From Acidobacteriota bacterium (GTDB lineage Bacteria > Acidobacteriota > Thermoanaerobaculia > UBA5066), in assembly GCA_008363385.1 (NCBI GenBank), contig RHKY01000017.1:62001-126000 (forward strand): 64,000 nucleotides of DNA, written 5' to 3'. A model generated the notes under the pieces. It searched no databases, had not been told where the DNA came from, and saw only the letters and a list, made by a program, of their open reading frames with translations. Of the stretch, positions 42,489 to 52,146 are shown one piece after another. The translations under genes and the position numbers were made by a program. Numbering within the stretch: the stretch's first letter is position 1; every line of letters starts with the position of its first letter.

Positions 42489-43424
42489 TCAGAGTATCCG
42501 CCCGGCCGGGACAGCCGGCAACCCGGGACGCGCCGAGGCGAGGAGCGCGTCGATCCGATCGTCCTTCCTCTTCCAGAGGTCGCCGACGAAGGCCTGGAAC
42601 CCCTCCCGGAACGCCGCGTCCGCCTCGTAGTCGGCCCCGAACCAGGCCGGGTCGAGGGGGACGGCCTCCACGCGGACGACGACCTTCTCGAGCCTCCCGG
42701 AGAGGAGCCCCCAGAACGTCGGCGCCCCGCCGGGGTAGAAGACCGTCACGTCCAGGAGCGACCGGATCCGGGGGCCGAGGGTCGAGACGACCTGCGCCAG
42801 CCCCCCGGCCTTCGGCGAGAGGAGGTGCCGGTAGGGCGACCCGCGGTCCACCCGCTTCCGCTCGCTGAAGCGCGTCCCCTCCAGGAAGTTCAGGACCGAG
42901 ACCGGGAGGTCCGCGAACCGCTCGCAGGCCTCCTTCGTCGTCTCGAGGTCCTTCCCCTTCAGCTCCGGGCGCTGCTCGAGGACCGCCCGCGGGATCCGCT
43001 TCATGAACGGGAACTCGAGGCACCACCAGGCCAGGCCCAGGACCGGGACCTTCTTCAGCTCCTCCTTCAGGAAGAACTTCAGCATCGGGATCTTCCGGTT
43101 GAAGAGCCACTGGACGATCACGATGTCGACCCAAGAGACGTGGTTCGGCGTCACGACGTACCAGGCTTTTCGCTCGAGCCCCTCCATCCCCGTGACGTTC
43201 CACTCGATCCGGGTCAGCGCCTTCAGCCCCAGGACGTTCCCCCCGATCCAGGCCGTGGCGATCGTCATCGAGAGCCGGCGGCAGAGCCGGACGAAGGCCG
43301 GGACGGGGACGAGGAGGCGCAGCGCGGTGACGAGGTAGAGGATCGAGCACCAGAACAGGGTGTTCAGGACGAAGACCACGAGGGCCAGGCTCCCGCGGAG
43401 ACCGGGGGGGAGGAAGCGCAGCAT
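42489..43424 (-). CDS. YihG-type 1-acylglycerol-3-phosphate acyltransferase
   Basis: 311 residues, like E. coli YihG. One N-terminal membrane segment (LALVVFVLNTLFWCSILYLV) is followed by the PlsC domain. Motif I is NHVSWVD (N-H-x4-D), motif III FLEGTRFS. MKRIPRAVLEQRPEL and LLSPKAGGL are further family segments. It transfers acyl groups to lysophosphatidate on the inner face of the membrane. The start at ATG 43424 is selected because the hydrophobic helix begins right after. A CAGAAT -10-like hexamer lies at 43446-43441. It is divergent from the carbamoyltransferase gene. Confidence 0.88.
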   Translation of the reverse strand: MLRFLPPGLRGSLALVVFVLNTLFWCSILYLVTALRLLVPVPAFVRLCRRLSMTIATAWIGGNVLGLKALTRIEWNVTGMEGLERKAWYVVTPNHVSWVDIVIVQWLFNRKIPMLKFFLKEELKKVPVLGLAWWCLEFPFMKRIPRAVLEQRPELKGKDLETTKEACERFADLPVSVLNFLEGTRFSERKRVDRGSPYRHLLSPKAGGLAQVVSTLGPRIRSLLDVTVFYPGGAPTFWGLLSGRLEKVVVRVEAVPLDPAWFGADYEADAAFREGFQAFVGDLWKRKDDRIDALLASARPGLPAVPAGRIL

Positions 43425-43496
43425 CTTCGGTCCGGAGGCGATTCTGGCACGCCCCCGGCACGCCCGCGGGAGCGGGTCCCGGCGGCCCTCCTCGCG

Positions 43497-43502
43497 TAGA
43501 AT
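43497..43502 (+). promoter_or_regulatory. -10-like TAGAAT upstream of carbamoyltransferase
   Basis: CGTAGAATC again, 127 bases before the ATG at 43629. No consensus -35. Confidence 0.4.
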
Positions 43503-43628
43503 CCCCCCGCCCGCCGGGCAAGAGCCCCCGTCCACGGGGCGGACGCACCCGGCCGCGTGGCAGCGCGTCGGCGCGCAGGGCCCGCGGGTCCGCCGTCCTC
43601 CGGGGAGCCGGAAACGCGAGAGGACGAC

Positions 43629-44630
43629 ATGCCGTTCAACCTGAGGAACCGCCACTTCCTGACGATCCACGACTTCACGCAGAAGGAGGTCCTCTACCTC
43701 CTCGACCTCGCGCGGGACCTGAAGCGCGCCAAGTACGCCCGGACCGAGCAGCCGCGCCTGACGGGGAAGAACGTCGCCCTGATCTTCGAGAAGGACTCCA
43801 CCCGGACCCGCTGCGCCTTCGAGGTCGCCTGCTACGACCAGGGGGCCAACGTCACCTACCTCGGCCCCTCGGGCTCGCAGATCGGCAAGAAGGAGTCGAT
43901 GAAGGACACGGCCCGGGTCCTCGGGCGGATGTACGACGCCATCGAGTACCGCGGCTACGGCCAGGCGATCGTCGAGGAGCTGGCCCGGTGGGCGGGCGTC
44001 CCGGTCTACAACGGCCTGACCGACGAGTTCCACCCGACCCAGATCCTGGCCGACCTCCTGACGATGCGCGAGCACTCCGACGAGCCGCTCCACGCGCAGT
44101 CGTTCGCCTACGTCGGCGACGCCCGGAACAACATGGGCAACACGCTGATGCTGGGCGGGGCGCTGATGGGGATGGACGTGAGGCTCGGCGCCCCGAAGCA
44201 CCTCTGGCCGGAAGCGTCGCTCGTGGCCAAGGCGAACGAGCTGGCCGCCGCGCACGGCGGGAAGGTGACGCTGACCGAGGACCCGAAGGAGGCCGTGAGG
44301 GGCGTCGACTTCGTCCACACCGACGTCTGGGTCTCCATGGGCGAGCCCGACTCGGTCTGGGCCGAGCGGATCAAGCTGCTCGCGCCCTACCAGGTCAACG
44401 CCGCGCTGATGGCGGCCACCGGGAACCCGAAGGCCAAGTTCCTCCACTGCCTCCCGTCGTTCCACAACCGCGAGACGAAGGTCGGCGAGGAGATCTGGAA
44501 GAAGTTCGGGATCGAGGCGATGGAAGCCACCGACGAGGTCTTCGAGTCGAAGGCCTCCGTCGTCTTCGACCAGGCCGAGAACCGCGTCCACACGATCAAG
44601 GCCGTGCTGGTCGCCACTCTCGCGGACTAG
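43629..44630 (+). CDS. argF: ornithine carbamoyltransferase
   Basis: 333 residues, the family's usual length. The carbamoyl phosphate site STRTR is at 57-61, HPTQ at 135-138, the ornithine loop [12 protein letters not shown] near 236, and HCLPSFHN near 274. [17 protein letters not shown] is typical of the E. coli ArgF/ArcB group. It makes citrulline from ornithine and carbamoyl phosphate, or runs in reverse. The immediate neighbour is carbamate kinase (nine bases downstream), which favours a catabolic, ATP-yielding role (ArcB). No arginine deiminase gene is visible. The start at ATG 43629 matches the known N-terminus; a frame extends upstream but without homology. Confidence 0.92.
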   Translation: MPFNLRNRHFLTIHDFTQKEVLYLLDLARDLKRAKYARTEQPRLTGKNVALIFEKDSTRTRCAFEVACYDQGANVTYLGPSGSQIGKKESMKDTARVLGRMYDAIEYRGYGQAIVEELARWAGVPVYNGLTDEFHPTQILADLLTMREHSDEPLHAQSFAYVGDARNNMGNTLMLGGALMGMDVRLGAPKHLWPEASLVAKANELAAAHGGKVTLTEDPKEAVRGVDFVHTDVWVSMGEPDSVWAERIKLLAPYQVNAALMAATGNPKAKFLHCLPSFHNRETKVGEEIWKKFGIEAMEATDEVFESKASVVFDQAENRVHTIKAVLVATLAD

Positions 44631-44639
44631 GGGGAGACC

Positions 44640-45581
44640 GTGCGCATCGTCGTCGCCCTGGGCGGGAACGCCCTCCTGAAGCGCGGGGAGCCGATGACCG
44701 CCGAGAACCAGCGGGCCAACGTGCGCCTCGCCTGCGAGACGATCGCCCCGATCGCCGAGGGGAACGAGATCGTCATCTCGCACGGGAACGGCCCGCAGGT
44801 TGGGCTCCTGGCCCTCCAGCAGGCGGCCCACTCGGCCGTCGAGTCGTACCCGCTCGACGTCCTCGGCGCCGAGACCGAGGGGATGATCGGCTACATGATC
44901 GAGCAGGAGCTCGGGAACCTCCTGCCGTTCGAGCGCCCGTTCGCGACGATCCTGTCGATGACCGAGGTCGACCCCGGAGACCCGGCGTTCCAGAACCCGA
45001 CGAAGCCGATCGGCCCGGTCTACGGCAAGGAGGAGGCCGACCGGATCGCTGCCGGGAAGGGGTGGCACTTCCGGCCGGACGGCAACGGCTGGCGCCGCGT
45101 CGTCCCGTCCCCGAAGCCGAAGCGGATCTTCGAGATCCGTCCGGTCAAGTGGCTGCTCGAGAAGGGGACCGTCGTGATCTTCGCCGGGGGCGGGGGGATC
45201 CCGACGATGTACCAGCCGGGGCGCAAGCTCGTCGGGATCGAGGCGGTCATCGACAAGGACCTCGCCAGCTCCCTCCTCGCCCGCGAGGTGGGGGCCGACG
45301 CGTTCGTCATGGCGACCGACGCCGACGGCGTCTACGTCGGCTGGGGGACCCCCCAGGCCCGCGCGATCCGGCGGATCTCCCCCGCCGAGATCCGCAAGCT
45401 CTCCTTCCCCGCCGGCTCGATGGGCCCGAAGGTGGAGGCGGCGTGCGAGTTCGCCGAGATGACGGGCAAGCCCGCGTGCATCGGGGCCCTCGAGGACACC
45501 GCCCGGATGCTCCGGGGCGAGGCGGGGACGACCGTCGACCCGACCGCGACGGCGACGGAGTGGTGGCCGGCGAGGTCGTGA
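44640..45581 (+). CDS. arcC: carbamate kinase
   Basis: 313 residues, amino-acid kinase fold. Family segments: [15 protein letters not shown] at the N-terminus, [19 protein letters not shown], and [13 protein letters not shown]. Later come [25 protein letters not shown] and [16 protein letters not shown]. It forms ATP from carbamoyl phosphate and ADP. The start is GTG 44640 after GGGGGAG. The carbamoyltransferase gene is nine bases upstream, so the pair would give citrulline/ornithine-linked substrate-level ATP. The stop overlaps the GTG of the next gene by four bases (GTGA). Confidence 0.93.
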   Translation: MRIVVALGGNALLKRGEPMTAENQRANVRLACETIAPIAEGNEIVISHGNGPQVGLLALQQAAHSAVESYPLDVLGAETEGMIGYMIEQELGNLLPFERPFATILSMTEVDPGDPAFQNPTKPIGPVYGKEEADRIAAGKGWHFRPDGNGWRRVVPSPKPKRIFEIRPVKWLLEKGTVVIFAGGGGIPTMYQPGRKLVGIEAVIDKDLASSLLAREVGADAFVMATDADGVYVGWGTPQARAIRRISPAEIRKLSFPAGSMGPKVEAACEFAEMTGKPACIGALEDTARMLRGEAGTTVDPTATATEWWPARS

Positions 45582-47080
45582 CCCGGCGACCGGGGGGGCG
45601 GACGGCCCGGGGAGGGCTTCTCGCCCTCCTCCTGGCCGCCGCCGGCTGCGGGGGCGGGGAAGCGACGGTCCTCTACGTCAACGACGCGCACGAGATCGCG
45701 CCGGTCGTCGACCGCCACGGCGAGCGGGGCGGCGTGGCGCGGCTGAAGACGGTCGTCGACCGGCTCCGCCGCGAGCGCCCGGGCGCGCTCTTCGTCTTCG
45801 GCGGGGACCTGGCCGGGGGGACCCTGTTCGGCGGCGTCTTCCGCGGTGAGCCGATGGTCGACGCGCTCGCGCGCGCCGGCGTCTCGCTGGCGAGCTTCGG
45901 CCAGCACGACTTCGACTTCGGCGCCGGGCACGCCCGCCGTCTGGTCCGGCGCTCGGCGTTCGCGTGGACCACCGCGAACCTCGTGGAGGCGGACGGCGGC
46001 CCCTTCGCGGGGCTCCCCACCCGCCGGCTCCTGCGGCTCTCCGGGAGGCGCGTGGGATTCGTCGGCCTCACCGACGACTTCGAGACGACGCTCCAGGAGG
46101 GGACCGTCCGGCAGGAGGAGCTCGTGCCGGCCGCCCGTCGCGAGGCCACGGCGCTGAAGCGCGAGGGGGCCGAGGCGGTCGTGGCGCTGACCCAGGCGAG
46201 CCCCGACGTGAACGAGCGGCTCCTGCGCGAGGTGCCGCTCCTCGACGCGATCCTCACCGAGGAGCAGTCCGAGTCGGCCTCCGTCGTCCGCTTCGTCGGG
46301 GGGCGCCCGATCGCCTCGCCGTGCGGGAACCTCGGGTCGGTCGTCGCGCTCACCCTCTCGGGGACGCGCGGGGCGATCCGGGCCTCGGTCGCGGCCCACC
46401 CGGTCGACGCGACGGTGCCCCCCGACCCGGCCCTCGCCGAGACGGAACGGCGCTACACGGCTCTCCTCCACGAGAGGCTCTCCGCTCCGATCGGCGCGCT
46501 CGCCGCACCCCTGCCGGCCGAGGGAAGCCGCCAGCACGAGACCGGGCTCGGCAACCTCGTCGCCGACGCCTTCCGGGAGGCGACCCGCGCCGACGTCGCT
46601 CTCGTCGCCGGGTCCAGCCTTCGTGCCGGCCTGCCGGCGGGCACCCTGACGAAGCGTCACGCCGTCGCCGTCCTCCCGTTCGGCAACCGCGTCGTCCTGC
46701 TCGAGACGTCCGGCGCCGCGCTCCGCGCCACGCTGGAGCGCGGCCTCGGCGTCTCGCCCCGCGGCTCGGCCAGCCTCCTCCAGGTCTCGGGGCTGACGTA
46801 CGCGGCCGACCTCTCGGCCCCGGCGGGAGAGCGGCTCCTCGAGGTGACCGTCGGCGGCGCGCCGCTGCGCGACGACGCCCTCTACCGCGTCGCCGCCTCG
46901 AGCCACCTCGCCGCCGGCGGCGACGGCTTCGCCGAGCTCGCCTCGTCCCGCCGCCTCGCTCCCGGCGAGGGCGAGCCGCTCGACGCCGACGCCCTTTCGG
47001 CCTGCCTCGGCCGGCGCGCGGCGGCGGGTCCCGCCGCGCCGCCCCTCCCCGGCCGGATCTCCCTGCGGCCTACGGGCTGA
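45578..47080 (+). CDS. 5'-nucleotidase-family lipoprotein lacking catalytic ligands
   Basis: 500 residues from GTG 45578, which overlaps the carbamate kinase stop (GTG 45560 is an alternative). The signal peptide ends in a lipobox-like AAAGC. The N-terminal calcineurin-like domain keeps VNDAHE and GGDLAGG. But GNHE/D is GQHD, LSH is LTQ, and the metal-binding GGHSH segment is replaced by TEEQSES, so the Asn and several His ligands are lost. The C-terminal nucleotide-binding domain is well preserved ([50 protein letters not shown]). It may therefore bind nucleotides without hydrolysis, or use another metal set. Predicted lipoprotein, envelope-anchored. Confidence 0.83.
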   Translation: MTRRPGGRTARGGLLALLLAAAGCGGGEATVLYVNDAHEIAPVVDRHGERGGVARLKTVVDRLRRERPGALFVFGGDLAGGTLFGGVFRGEPMVDALARAGVSLASFGQHDFDFGAGHARRLVRRSAFAWTTANLVEADGGPFAGLPTRRLLRLSGRRVGFVGLTDDFETTLQEGTVRQEELVPAARREATALKREGAEAVVALTQASPDVNERLLREVPLLDAILTEEQSESASVVRFVGGRPIASPCGNLGSVVALTLSGTRGAIRASVAAHPVDATVPPDPALAETERRYTALLHERLSAPIGALAAPLPAEGSRQHETGLGNLVADAFREATRADVALVAGSSLRAGLPAGTLTKRHAVAVLPFGNRVVLLETSGAALRATLERGLGVSPRGSASLLQVSGLTYAADLSAPAGERLLEVTVGGAPLRDDALYRVAASSHLAAGGDGFAELASSRRLAPGEGEPLDADALSACLGRRAAAGPAAPPLPGRISLRPTG

Positions 47081-47095
47081 CGCAGGGCGCGATCG

Positions 47096-49843
47096 TCACG
47101 GGGTCTCCAGGAGCGTCTGCCAGTCCGTGAGGAGCGTGACCGGAGAGGCGTCGCCCTCTGCGAGCGGCTCGCGGACGAGGAACCTCTGTCCGTCGGGCGA
47201 GACGTCGTAGGTCCAGCCGAGGAACTCCACGACCTGGAACAGGGGGAGCGGCGCGCCGACCGAGAAGTTCGCCGACCCGCTCTCGACCGGTACGACGGTC
47301 AGCTGGTTGTCGGGGGTCTTGAAGTAGAGCTCGCCCCCGGCCGGGTTCCAGCGCGGCTGCACTCCGCCGGCGCGGGAGACCTGGACGGGTGTCCTTGCCT
47401 GGGGGAAGGACGTCACGTAGACCTCGTACTGGCCAGACGTGTCCGAGCTCCACGCGAGCCAGCGGCCGTCGGGCGAGACCTGCCCGGCGGAGTCGTCCGC
47501 CGGAGTGGCGACGAGATCGCGGGAGGCGCCCTCGCCGACCAGCGGGTGGAGGGCGACGTCGTGCCGGCCGATGGATTCGTCGTCACCTCGGTCGAAGGCC
47601 AGCCACGACCCATCGGGCGAGACCGACATCGGCATGAGGTAGCCGGCGCCGCCGGACAGGAGTACGGCCTCCTCGCCGGTCGACAGGTCCCTGCGGACGA
47701 CGATCGCCTGCTCGCCGCGCGAGCCGTCCCGGAACGAGGCGAAGAAGAGGGCGCCGCCGTCAGGGGAGAAGACCGGGTTCGAGTCGTCCACGCCCGGACG
47801 GGCGAGGCGCGTCTCATTGCCGCGGGCCAGGTCGTAGAGCCAGATGTCGGCGTCGGCCGCCCCCTCCTCGATCCGCGAGACGGCGGCCCATCGGCCGTTT
47901 CGGGAGAGCGCGAGCCCGCCGAGCCCGGACAGGATCCCCGGCGCTCCGAGCGTGCCCAGACGCTGGCCGGCCCGGTCGCGCCAGACGAGCTGCGAGAGGT
48001 CGCTCTGGTGTCCCGTGAGGAAGGCGAGGATCCCGTGGTCGCCTGCCGAGAAGACGCCGTAGCTGAAGCGGAGGTTGAAGAGGAGGTCGGTCACCAGGGG
48101 CCTCGCCTCCCCCGCGAGCGCCTGCCGGCGCAGGTCGAGGCGCTGGGCCACCAGGGCCCCGTCCCGGGCGAAGAGGACGTGGCCGTCCGCCACGATCGCG
48201 TTCGTGGCACCGGCCGTCAGCTCGACGGAGGACTCCGGGGAGCCGAGCCGGCCGATCCTCACGCCGGCGCCGCGGACCGGCCCGAAACGGGACTTGCGCT
48301 CGAGGTAGAGGAACCGCTCGCCGTCCGGCAGGAACCACGGGAAGCGATGGGTCCCCGACCGGTCGGACCCCCCGAGCGAGGTGGCCGGGACCGGCTGCCC
48401 GCCCTGCTCGGGAATCGCCCGCAGGGGGCCGAACTGGTGGGGCGCGTAGAGGATCGTGCCGGCGCGGTTCCAGGTCCCGCCGCGCGCGTCGCGCGCCGGG
48501 GCGAGGCGCCGGACAGCGCCCCCGTCGGCCGGGGTCGTCGCGAGGTGGCTCCAGGTGAAGAAGCCGATCCGCCGGTCGTCGGGAGACCAGAACGGACGGT
48601 AGCCCCCTTCCGTCCCCGGCAGGGGCCGCGCGGCGCCCGTGGCGAGCTCCTGCACCCAGATCCGCATCGGCCCGGCGCCCTCGCGCGCGCCGAAGGCGAC
48701 CCGCCTCCCGTCGTGCGAGAGGGCCGGCATCCCGGCGCGCTCTCCGTCGAGCTCGATGGAGACGCCGGCCGGGAGGGGCAGCACGGAGCGGACGACACGG
48801 GGCCCGTCGGGACGCTCGCCGCGATCCCGCCGGGCCGCCCAGGTCCCGCCGATCCCGACCGCGACGACGGTCGAGAGCGCGGCGAGAGCCCAGGCGAGGC
48901 GCTCGCGCAGGGGCGGCGGGGTGGCTCGACGCGCGCTCGCGGGCTCGTCCTCCTCTCCGCCCGCCGCCGCGGCGAGCGCGATCCGGGCCTCGCCCACGTC
49001 CCGCAGGCGCAGCCGCGGGTCCCGCTCCAGGCAGCGCCGCAGGAGGCGTCGCACGGCCGGCGGCGTCGCCGCCGGAAGGCGGCCCCAGTCGACCTCCTCG
49101 CGGATGACGGCCGCGAGCACCTCCGAGACGGTCTCGCCGTCGAAGAGCCGGCGCCCCGAGAGCATCTCGAAGAGGACCACGCCGAAGGCCCAGATGTCCG
49201 CGCGCCGGTCCACGGCTTTCCCCTTCGCCTGCTCCGGGGCCATGTAGGCCGCGGTCCCGAGGATGACGCCGAGCTGAGTGCCGGGCGCGGCGGTCAGCGT
49301 CGGCGAGTTCATGAGGGTCGGCGAGCGGGCGAGGTCGGCGGCGGACGCGGCACCCGCGGCCGGGTCCATCGCCTTGGCGAGTCCGAAGTCGAGGACCTTG
49401 ACCTTGCCGTCCGGCGTCACCTTCACGTTCGCGGGCTTCAGGTCGCGGTGGACGATCCCCTTCTCGTGGGCCTCCTCGAGCGCTTCGGCGACCTGCCGGG
49501 CGATCGCGAGGGCCTCGTCGACGGGAAGAGGGCCGCGCTTCAGCCGCTCGGCCAGCTCCTCCCCCGGGGCGAGCTCCATCGCGAGGGCGAGGGTCCCCTC
49601 GACCTCCTCCAGGCCGTAGATGGCGGCGATGCCCGGATGGCCCAGAGAGGCGAGGATCTGCGCCTCGCGCCGGAAGCGCGCCACGCGGTCGGCGTCGGCG
49701 GCGAAGCCGGGCGGCAGCACCTTGATCGCCGCCTCACGTCCCAGCTTCGTGTCGCGCGCGCGAAAGACCTCGCCCATCCCGCCCTCTCCGAGCTTGCCGG
49801 TGATCTCGTACGGACCCAGTCGGGTGCCGGGAGCGATCGTCAT
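47096..49843 (-). CDS. Ser/Thr protein kinase with TolB-like propeller
   Basis: 915 residues from ATG 49843. A 14-residue upstream extension in the same frame looks spurious. Kinase domain: GEGGMGEVF loop at 19-27, Lys41, HRDLK at 132-136, DFG at 152-154, GTAAYMAPEQAKG near 210. All catalytic residues are intact. A membrane helix (ALAALSTVVAVGIGGTWAA) lies near 315. The external part is a TolB/WD40-like propeller with LSHDGRRVAFGAREG, WSPDDRRIGFFTW, FSPDGGALFFASFRDG, VSPDGSWLAFDRG and VSPDGRWLAWSSD. The layout is typical of acidobacteria, with sensing outside and kinase inside. A TATAAT hexamer lies far upstream at 50007-50002. Confidence 0.92.
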   Translation of the reverse strand: MTIAPGTRLGPYEITGKLGEGGMGEVFRARDTKLGREAAIKVLPPGFAADADRVARFRREAQILASLGHPGIAAIYGLEEVEGTLALAMELAPGEELAERLKRGPLPVDEALAIARQVAEALEEAHEKGIVHRDLKPANVKVTPDGKVKVLDFGLAKAMDPAAGAASAADLARSPTLMNSPTLTAAPGTQLGVILGTAAYMAPEQAKGKAVDRRADIWAFGVVLFEMLSGRRLFDGETVSEVLAAVIREEVDWGRLPAATPPAVRRLLRRCLERDPRLRLRDVGEARIALAAAAGGEEDEPASARRATPPPLRERLAWALAALSTVVAVGIGGTWAARRDRGERPDGPRVVRSVLPLPAGVSIELDGERAGMPALSHDGRRVAFGAREGAGPMRIWVQELATGAARPLPGTEGGYRPFWSPDDRRIGFFTWSHLATTPADGGAVRRLAPARDARGGTWNRAGTILYAPHQFGPLRAIPEQGGQPVPATSLGGSDRSGTHRFPWFLPDGERFLYLERKSRFGPVRGAGVRIGRLGSPESSVELTAGATNAIVADGHVLFARDGALVAQRLDLRRQALAGEARPLVTDLLFNLRFSYGVFSAGDHGILAFLTGHQSDLSQLVWRDRAGQRLGTLGAPGILSGLGGLALSRNGRWAAVSRIEEGAADADIWLYDLARGNETRLARPGVDDSNPVFSPDGGALFFASFRDGSRGEQAIVVRRDLSTGEEAVLLSGGAGYLMPMSVSPDGSWLAFDRGDDESIGRHDVALHPLVGEGASRDLVATPADDSAGQVSPDGRWLAWSSDTSGQYEVYVTSFPQARTPVQVSRAGGVQPRWNPAGGELYFKTPDNQLTVVPVESGSANFSVGAPLPLFQVVEFLGWTYDVSPDGQRFLVREPLAEGDASPVTLLTDWQTLLETP

Positions 49844-50117
49844 GGGCAGCGTCGCGGGGGGACGGGTGGCCCGCACGCACCGCACCGGCTCGCGGTGAAG
49901 CGAGATTTCGTCTCATCCGCGAACGGCGGTAGACGGGGATCGCTGGGGCCCAGTCGCGGCCCGGTGCCGACGTGCATCCTCGGTCTCCCTGGTGGGGCGG
50001 GATTATAGGGGGTGGCTGGAGACCCCGCCCTCGGGAGCGGCAGCCGCTGCGCGTGGAGCGCGTCGCGTCCTACACTCGCTCGTTCGCCCCGGAACTCTCC
50101 CTCGCGAAGGACTTCCG
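49844..50117. other. divergent intergenic region with minus-strand TATAAT
   Basis: 274 bases between the kinase and the porin gene. On the minus strand a perfect TATAAT (50007-50002) could serve the kinase gene with a leader of about 155 bases. No matching -35. No clear gene. Confidence 0.4.
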
Positions 50118-51461
50118 ATGCGCCGACTCCCTCTCCTCGCCCTCCTCCTGTCGCTTCCCGCCGCCGGGCAGGTCGTCACGATCACCGCCCCGCCTCTCTT
50201 CGTCCTGCCGAACGAGGGGCGCAACCCGGCCGGGCAGATCGAGGGGATCGAGGGGGGGGCGTACACGGCCCGCGCGACGGACGTCGGCGCCGTCTACTAC
50301 AACCCCGCGGGGCTCGGCCTCTCGAGGAAGAGCTCCGTGAGCGCCGCCTCGGCCGCCTACGAGTGGACCTTCTACAGCGGCGAGGTGGGCCAGGTCGCCG
50401 ACACCGGCTCGCGCATCAGCAGCAACGGACGGCTCTTCGGCTTCGTGATCGGGGCCGAGACGCTGAAGAGCGAGAGGCTGAGCCTCGGCTTCGCGATCCC
50501 GACCCCCGTGTCGTGGAAGCCGACGCTGCAGCTGAGCGGCCCCGTCGGGACGCCCGGCGGCGCGGTGGACCTCCTCTACTCGGCCGACGGCTCCTACTCC
50601 GACATCGTCCCGACGGTCGCGGCCGGGTACGCCCTGAAGCCCTCCCTCCGCGTCGGCGCGTCGCTCGGCCTCTCCTTCCTCACGCTCACGCAGACGCAGG
50701 AGGCCTTCGCCCAGGCCGCCCTCGGGAGCGGCGCCGGCGCCACCCAGCGGACGTTCCGCGTCGACGGCACGAGCTACGACCTCGTCCTGGCGGGCGGGCT
50801 CCAGTGGGACCTCTCGCCGAGCGTCACGCTCGGAATCGTCGCCGCGGCTCCCGGCCTCGCCCTCGGCGGCTCGACGGGGCTCTTCGCGGTCGAGTCGACG
50901 GCCACCGGCGCCGCCTTCCGGTCGCTCTCGTTCCGCGACCCGGAAGCGGAGTTCCGCGTGAAGCACCCGGCCCGCGTCAGCCTCGGGCTCTCCTGGCGCT
51001 TCGCGCGCGGCGAGGTGGAGGCCAACGCGAAGTACGTCGCGGGTGTCTCGCCCTACGAGCTCTTCTCGAGCCAGGTGACCGGCGGCTGGACGTCGGGGTC
51101 GGGGGGGGCGGGCTCCTCGGGGCCGGTCGCCTTCGCTCCCGCCCACGACGAGCGGCGCTCCGTCACGAACGTCGCCCTGGGGGGGCGGTACGACCTCACG
51201 CCGAAGACGTCCGTCCACCTCGGGTTCTTCACCGCCTTCTCGCCCGTGGGCGAGGAGTCGGTCTTCACGGCCGTCGACGTCTACGGCGTCTCGGCGGGCG
51301 TCTCGCTGAACTGGGCCCACCTCTCGGGGTCCCTCGGCTTCGCGTACGAGTGGGGGAACGAGGCCGCACCGTTCCGGGACGACCCGGAGGGCACGACCCC
51401 CGCCGGCGAGCTCGGGATCACCTCCGTCCACCTCCTCTGGGGGCTCACCTACAAGTTCTGA
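50118..51461 (+). CDS. FadL-like outer-membrane transport protein
   Basis: 447 residues. Signal peptide at 1-17 (LLALLLSLPAAG). The mature protein has the OMPP1/FadL/TodX hallmark VYYNPAGLGLSRKSSV at about 57-72, where NPAG is the family motif. Many amphipathic strands follow (LFGFVIGAETLKSERLSLGF, VEANAKYVAGVSPYELF, SVHLGFFTAFSPVG, GSLGFAYEWG). It ends in LLWGLTYKF, with the terminal Phe expected of a BAM-inserted barrel. It probably carries hydrophobic compounds across the outer membrane. Start ATG 50118; ribosome site weak (GAAGGAC). Confidence 0.85.
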   Translation: MRRLPLLALLLSLPAAGQVVTITAPPLFVLPNEGRNPAGQIEGIEGGAYTARATDVGAVYYNPAGLGLSRKSSVSAASAAYEWTFYSGEVGQVADTGSRISSNGRLFGFVIGAETLKSERLSLGFAIPTPVSWKPTLQLSGPVGTPGGAVDLLYSADGSYSDIVPTVAAGYALKPSLRVGASLGLSFLTLTQTQEAFAQAALGSGAGATQRTFRVDGTSYDLVLAGGLQWDLSPSVTLGIVAAAPGLALGGSTGLFAVESTATGAAFRSLSFRDPEAEFRVKHPARVSLGLSWRFARGEVEANAKYVAGVSPYELFSSQVTGGWTSGSGGAGSSGPVAFAPAHDERRSVTNVALGGRYDLTPKTSVHLGFFTAFSPVGEESVFTAVDVYGVSAGVSLNWAHLSGSLGFAYEWGNEAAPFRDDPEGTTPAGELGITSVHLLWGLTYKF

Positions 51462-51543
51462 GAGGGAGGGCCTCCGGGGGAAGAGAGGGTCCCGCTCGCC
51501 GTCGGCGCCTCGAGCTTCGAGCCCGGCCTCCTCGCCGTTCGCC

Positions 51544-52074
51544 TCAGTGCAACGTTCGCTTCAGGCGGGACGTGTCGTAACCCTGGGCCTGGAGCCGCGC
51601 GAGGATGCCCCCGTTGGTCGCCTCGGGCATCGTCGGGGCCCGGCTCAGGATCCACAGGTAGTCCCGGCCGGGGTGACCGACGACGGCGAAGTCGTAGTCG
51701 GCGCCGAGGTCGACGATCCAGTAGTCGCCCCAGAACGGGCGGAAGAAGCTCACCTCGAGCTTCGCGTTCGTGGACCTGTCCACGACCCTCGCGCGGCCGC
51801 GCGCCGACTTCTCCTCGCCGTCGAGCGAGTCCTTCCGGCAGCGGTTCAGGACGTCGATGTCGCCGTCGCCCCGGATCGTGTAAGTCGCCGTCGTGGCGAC
51901 GCAGCCCTCCTGGAAGCTCTGCGGGAAGCTGGCGATCTCGTACCAGGTCCCGACGTACCGCGCGAGGTCGACATGGGGCACGGTCTCGAGGGGTGGCAGA
52001 CCGAGGCGTTCCGTCGTGCTCGGCGAGCACCCCGCGAGGGCGACCACCGTCGCGAGGATCGGCAGGGGCTTCAT
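51544..52074 (-). CDS. blc: bacterial lipocalin, outer-membrane lipoprotein
   Basis: 176 residues from ATG 52074, preceded by GAGGAG. Lipobox VALAGC at residues 11-16. The lipocalin signature is DLARYVGTWYEIASFP (G-x-W). CVATTATYTIRGDGDIDVLN, AKLEVSFFRPFWGDYWIVDL and FAVVGHPGRDYLWILSRAP give the classic Blc barrel and the third motif. It binds lysophospholipids or other lipids, likely at the outer membrane. It is adjacent and convergent to the FadL-like porin, consistent with lipid traffic. The frame extends eight codons upstream but without a lipoprotein signal. Confidence 0.93.
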   Translation of the reverse strand: MKPLPILATVVALAGCSPSTTERLGLPPLETVPHVDLARYVGTWYEIASFPQSFQEGCVATTATYTIRGDGDIDVLNRCRKDSLDGEEKSARGRARVVDRSTNAKLEVSFFRPFWGDYWIVDLGADYDFAVVGHPGRDYLWILSRAPTMPEATNGGILARLQAQGYDTSRLKRTLH

Positions 52075-52146
52075 CGTCGTCTCCTCGACCGCGAGCATAC
52101 GCGCCAGGTGCCGGGCCTCGCGCGGGCGACGGCGCAGCGAGAGAGC

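Noticed and set aside
43557-43628. Upstream extension of ornithine carbamoyltransferase
   Set aside because: The 24 extra residues are Arg/Pro/Gly-rich and not part of the family, while the ATG at 43629 gives the standard N-terminus.
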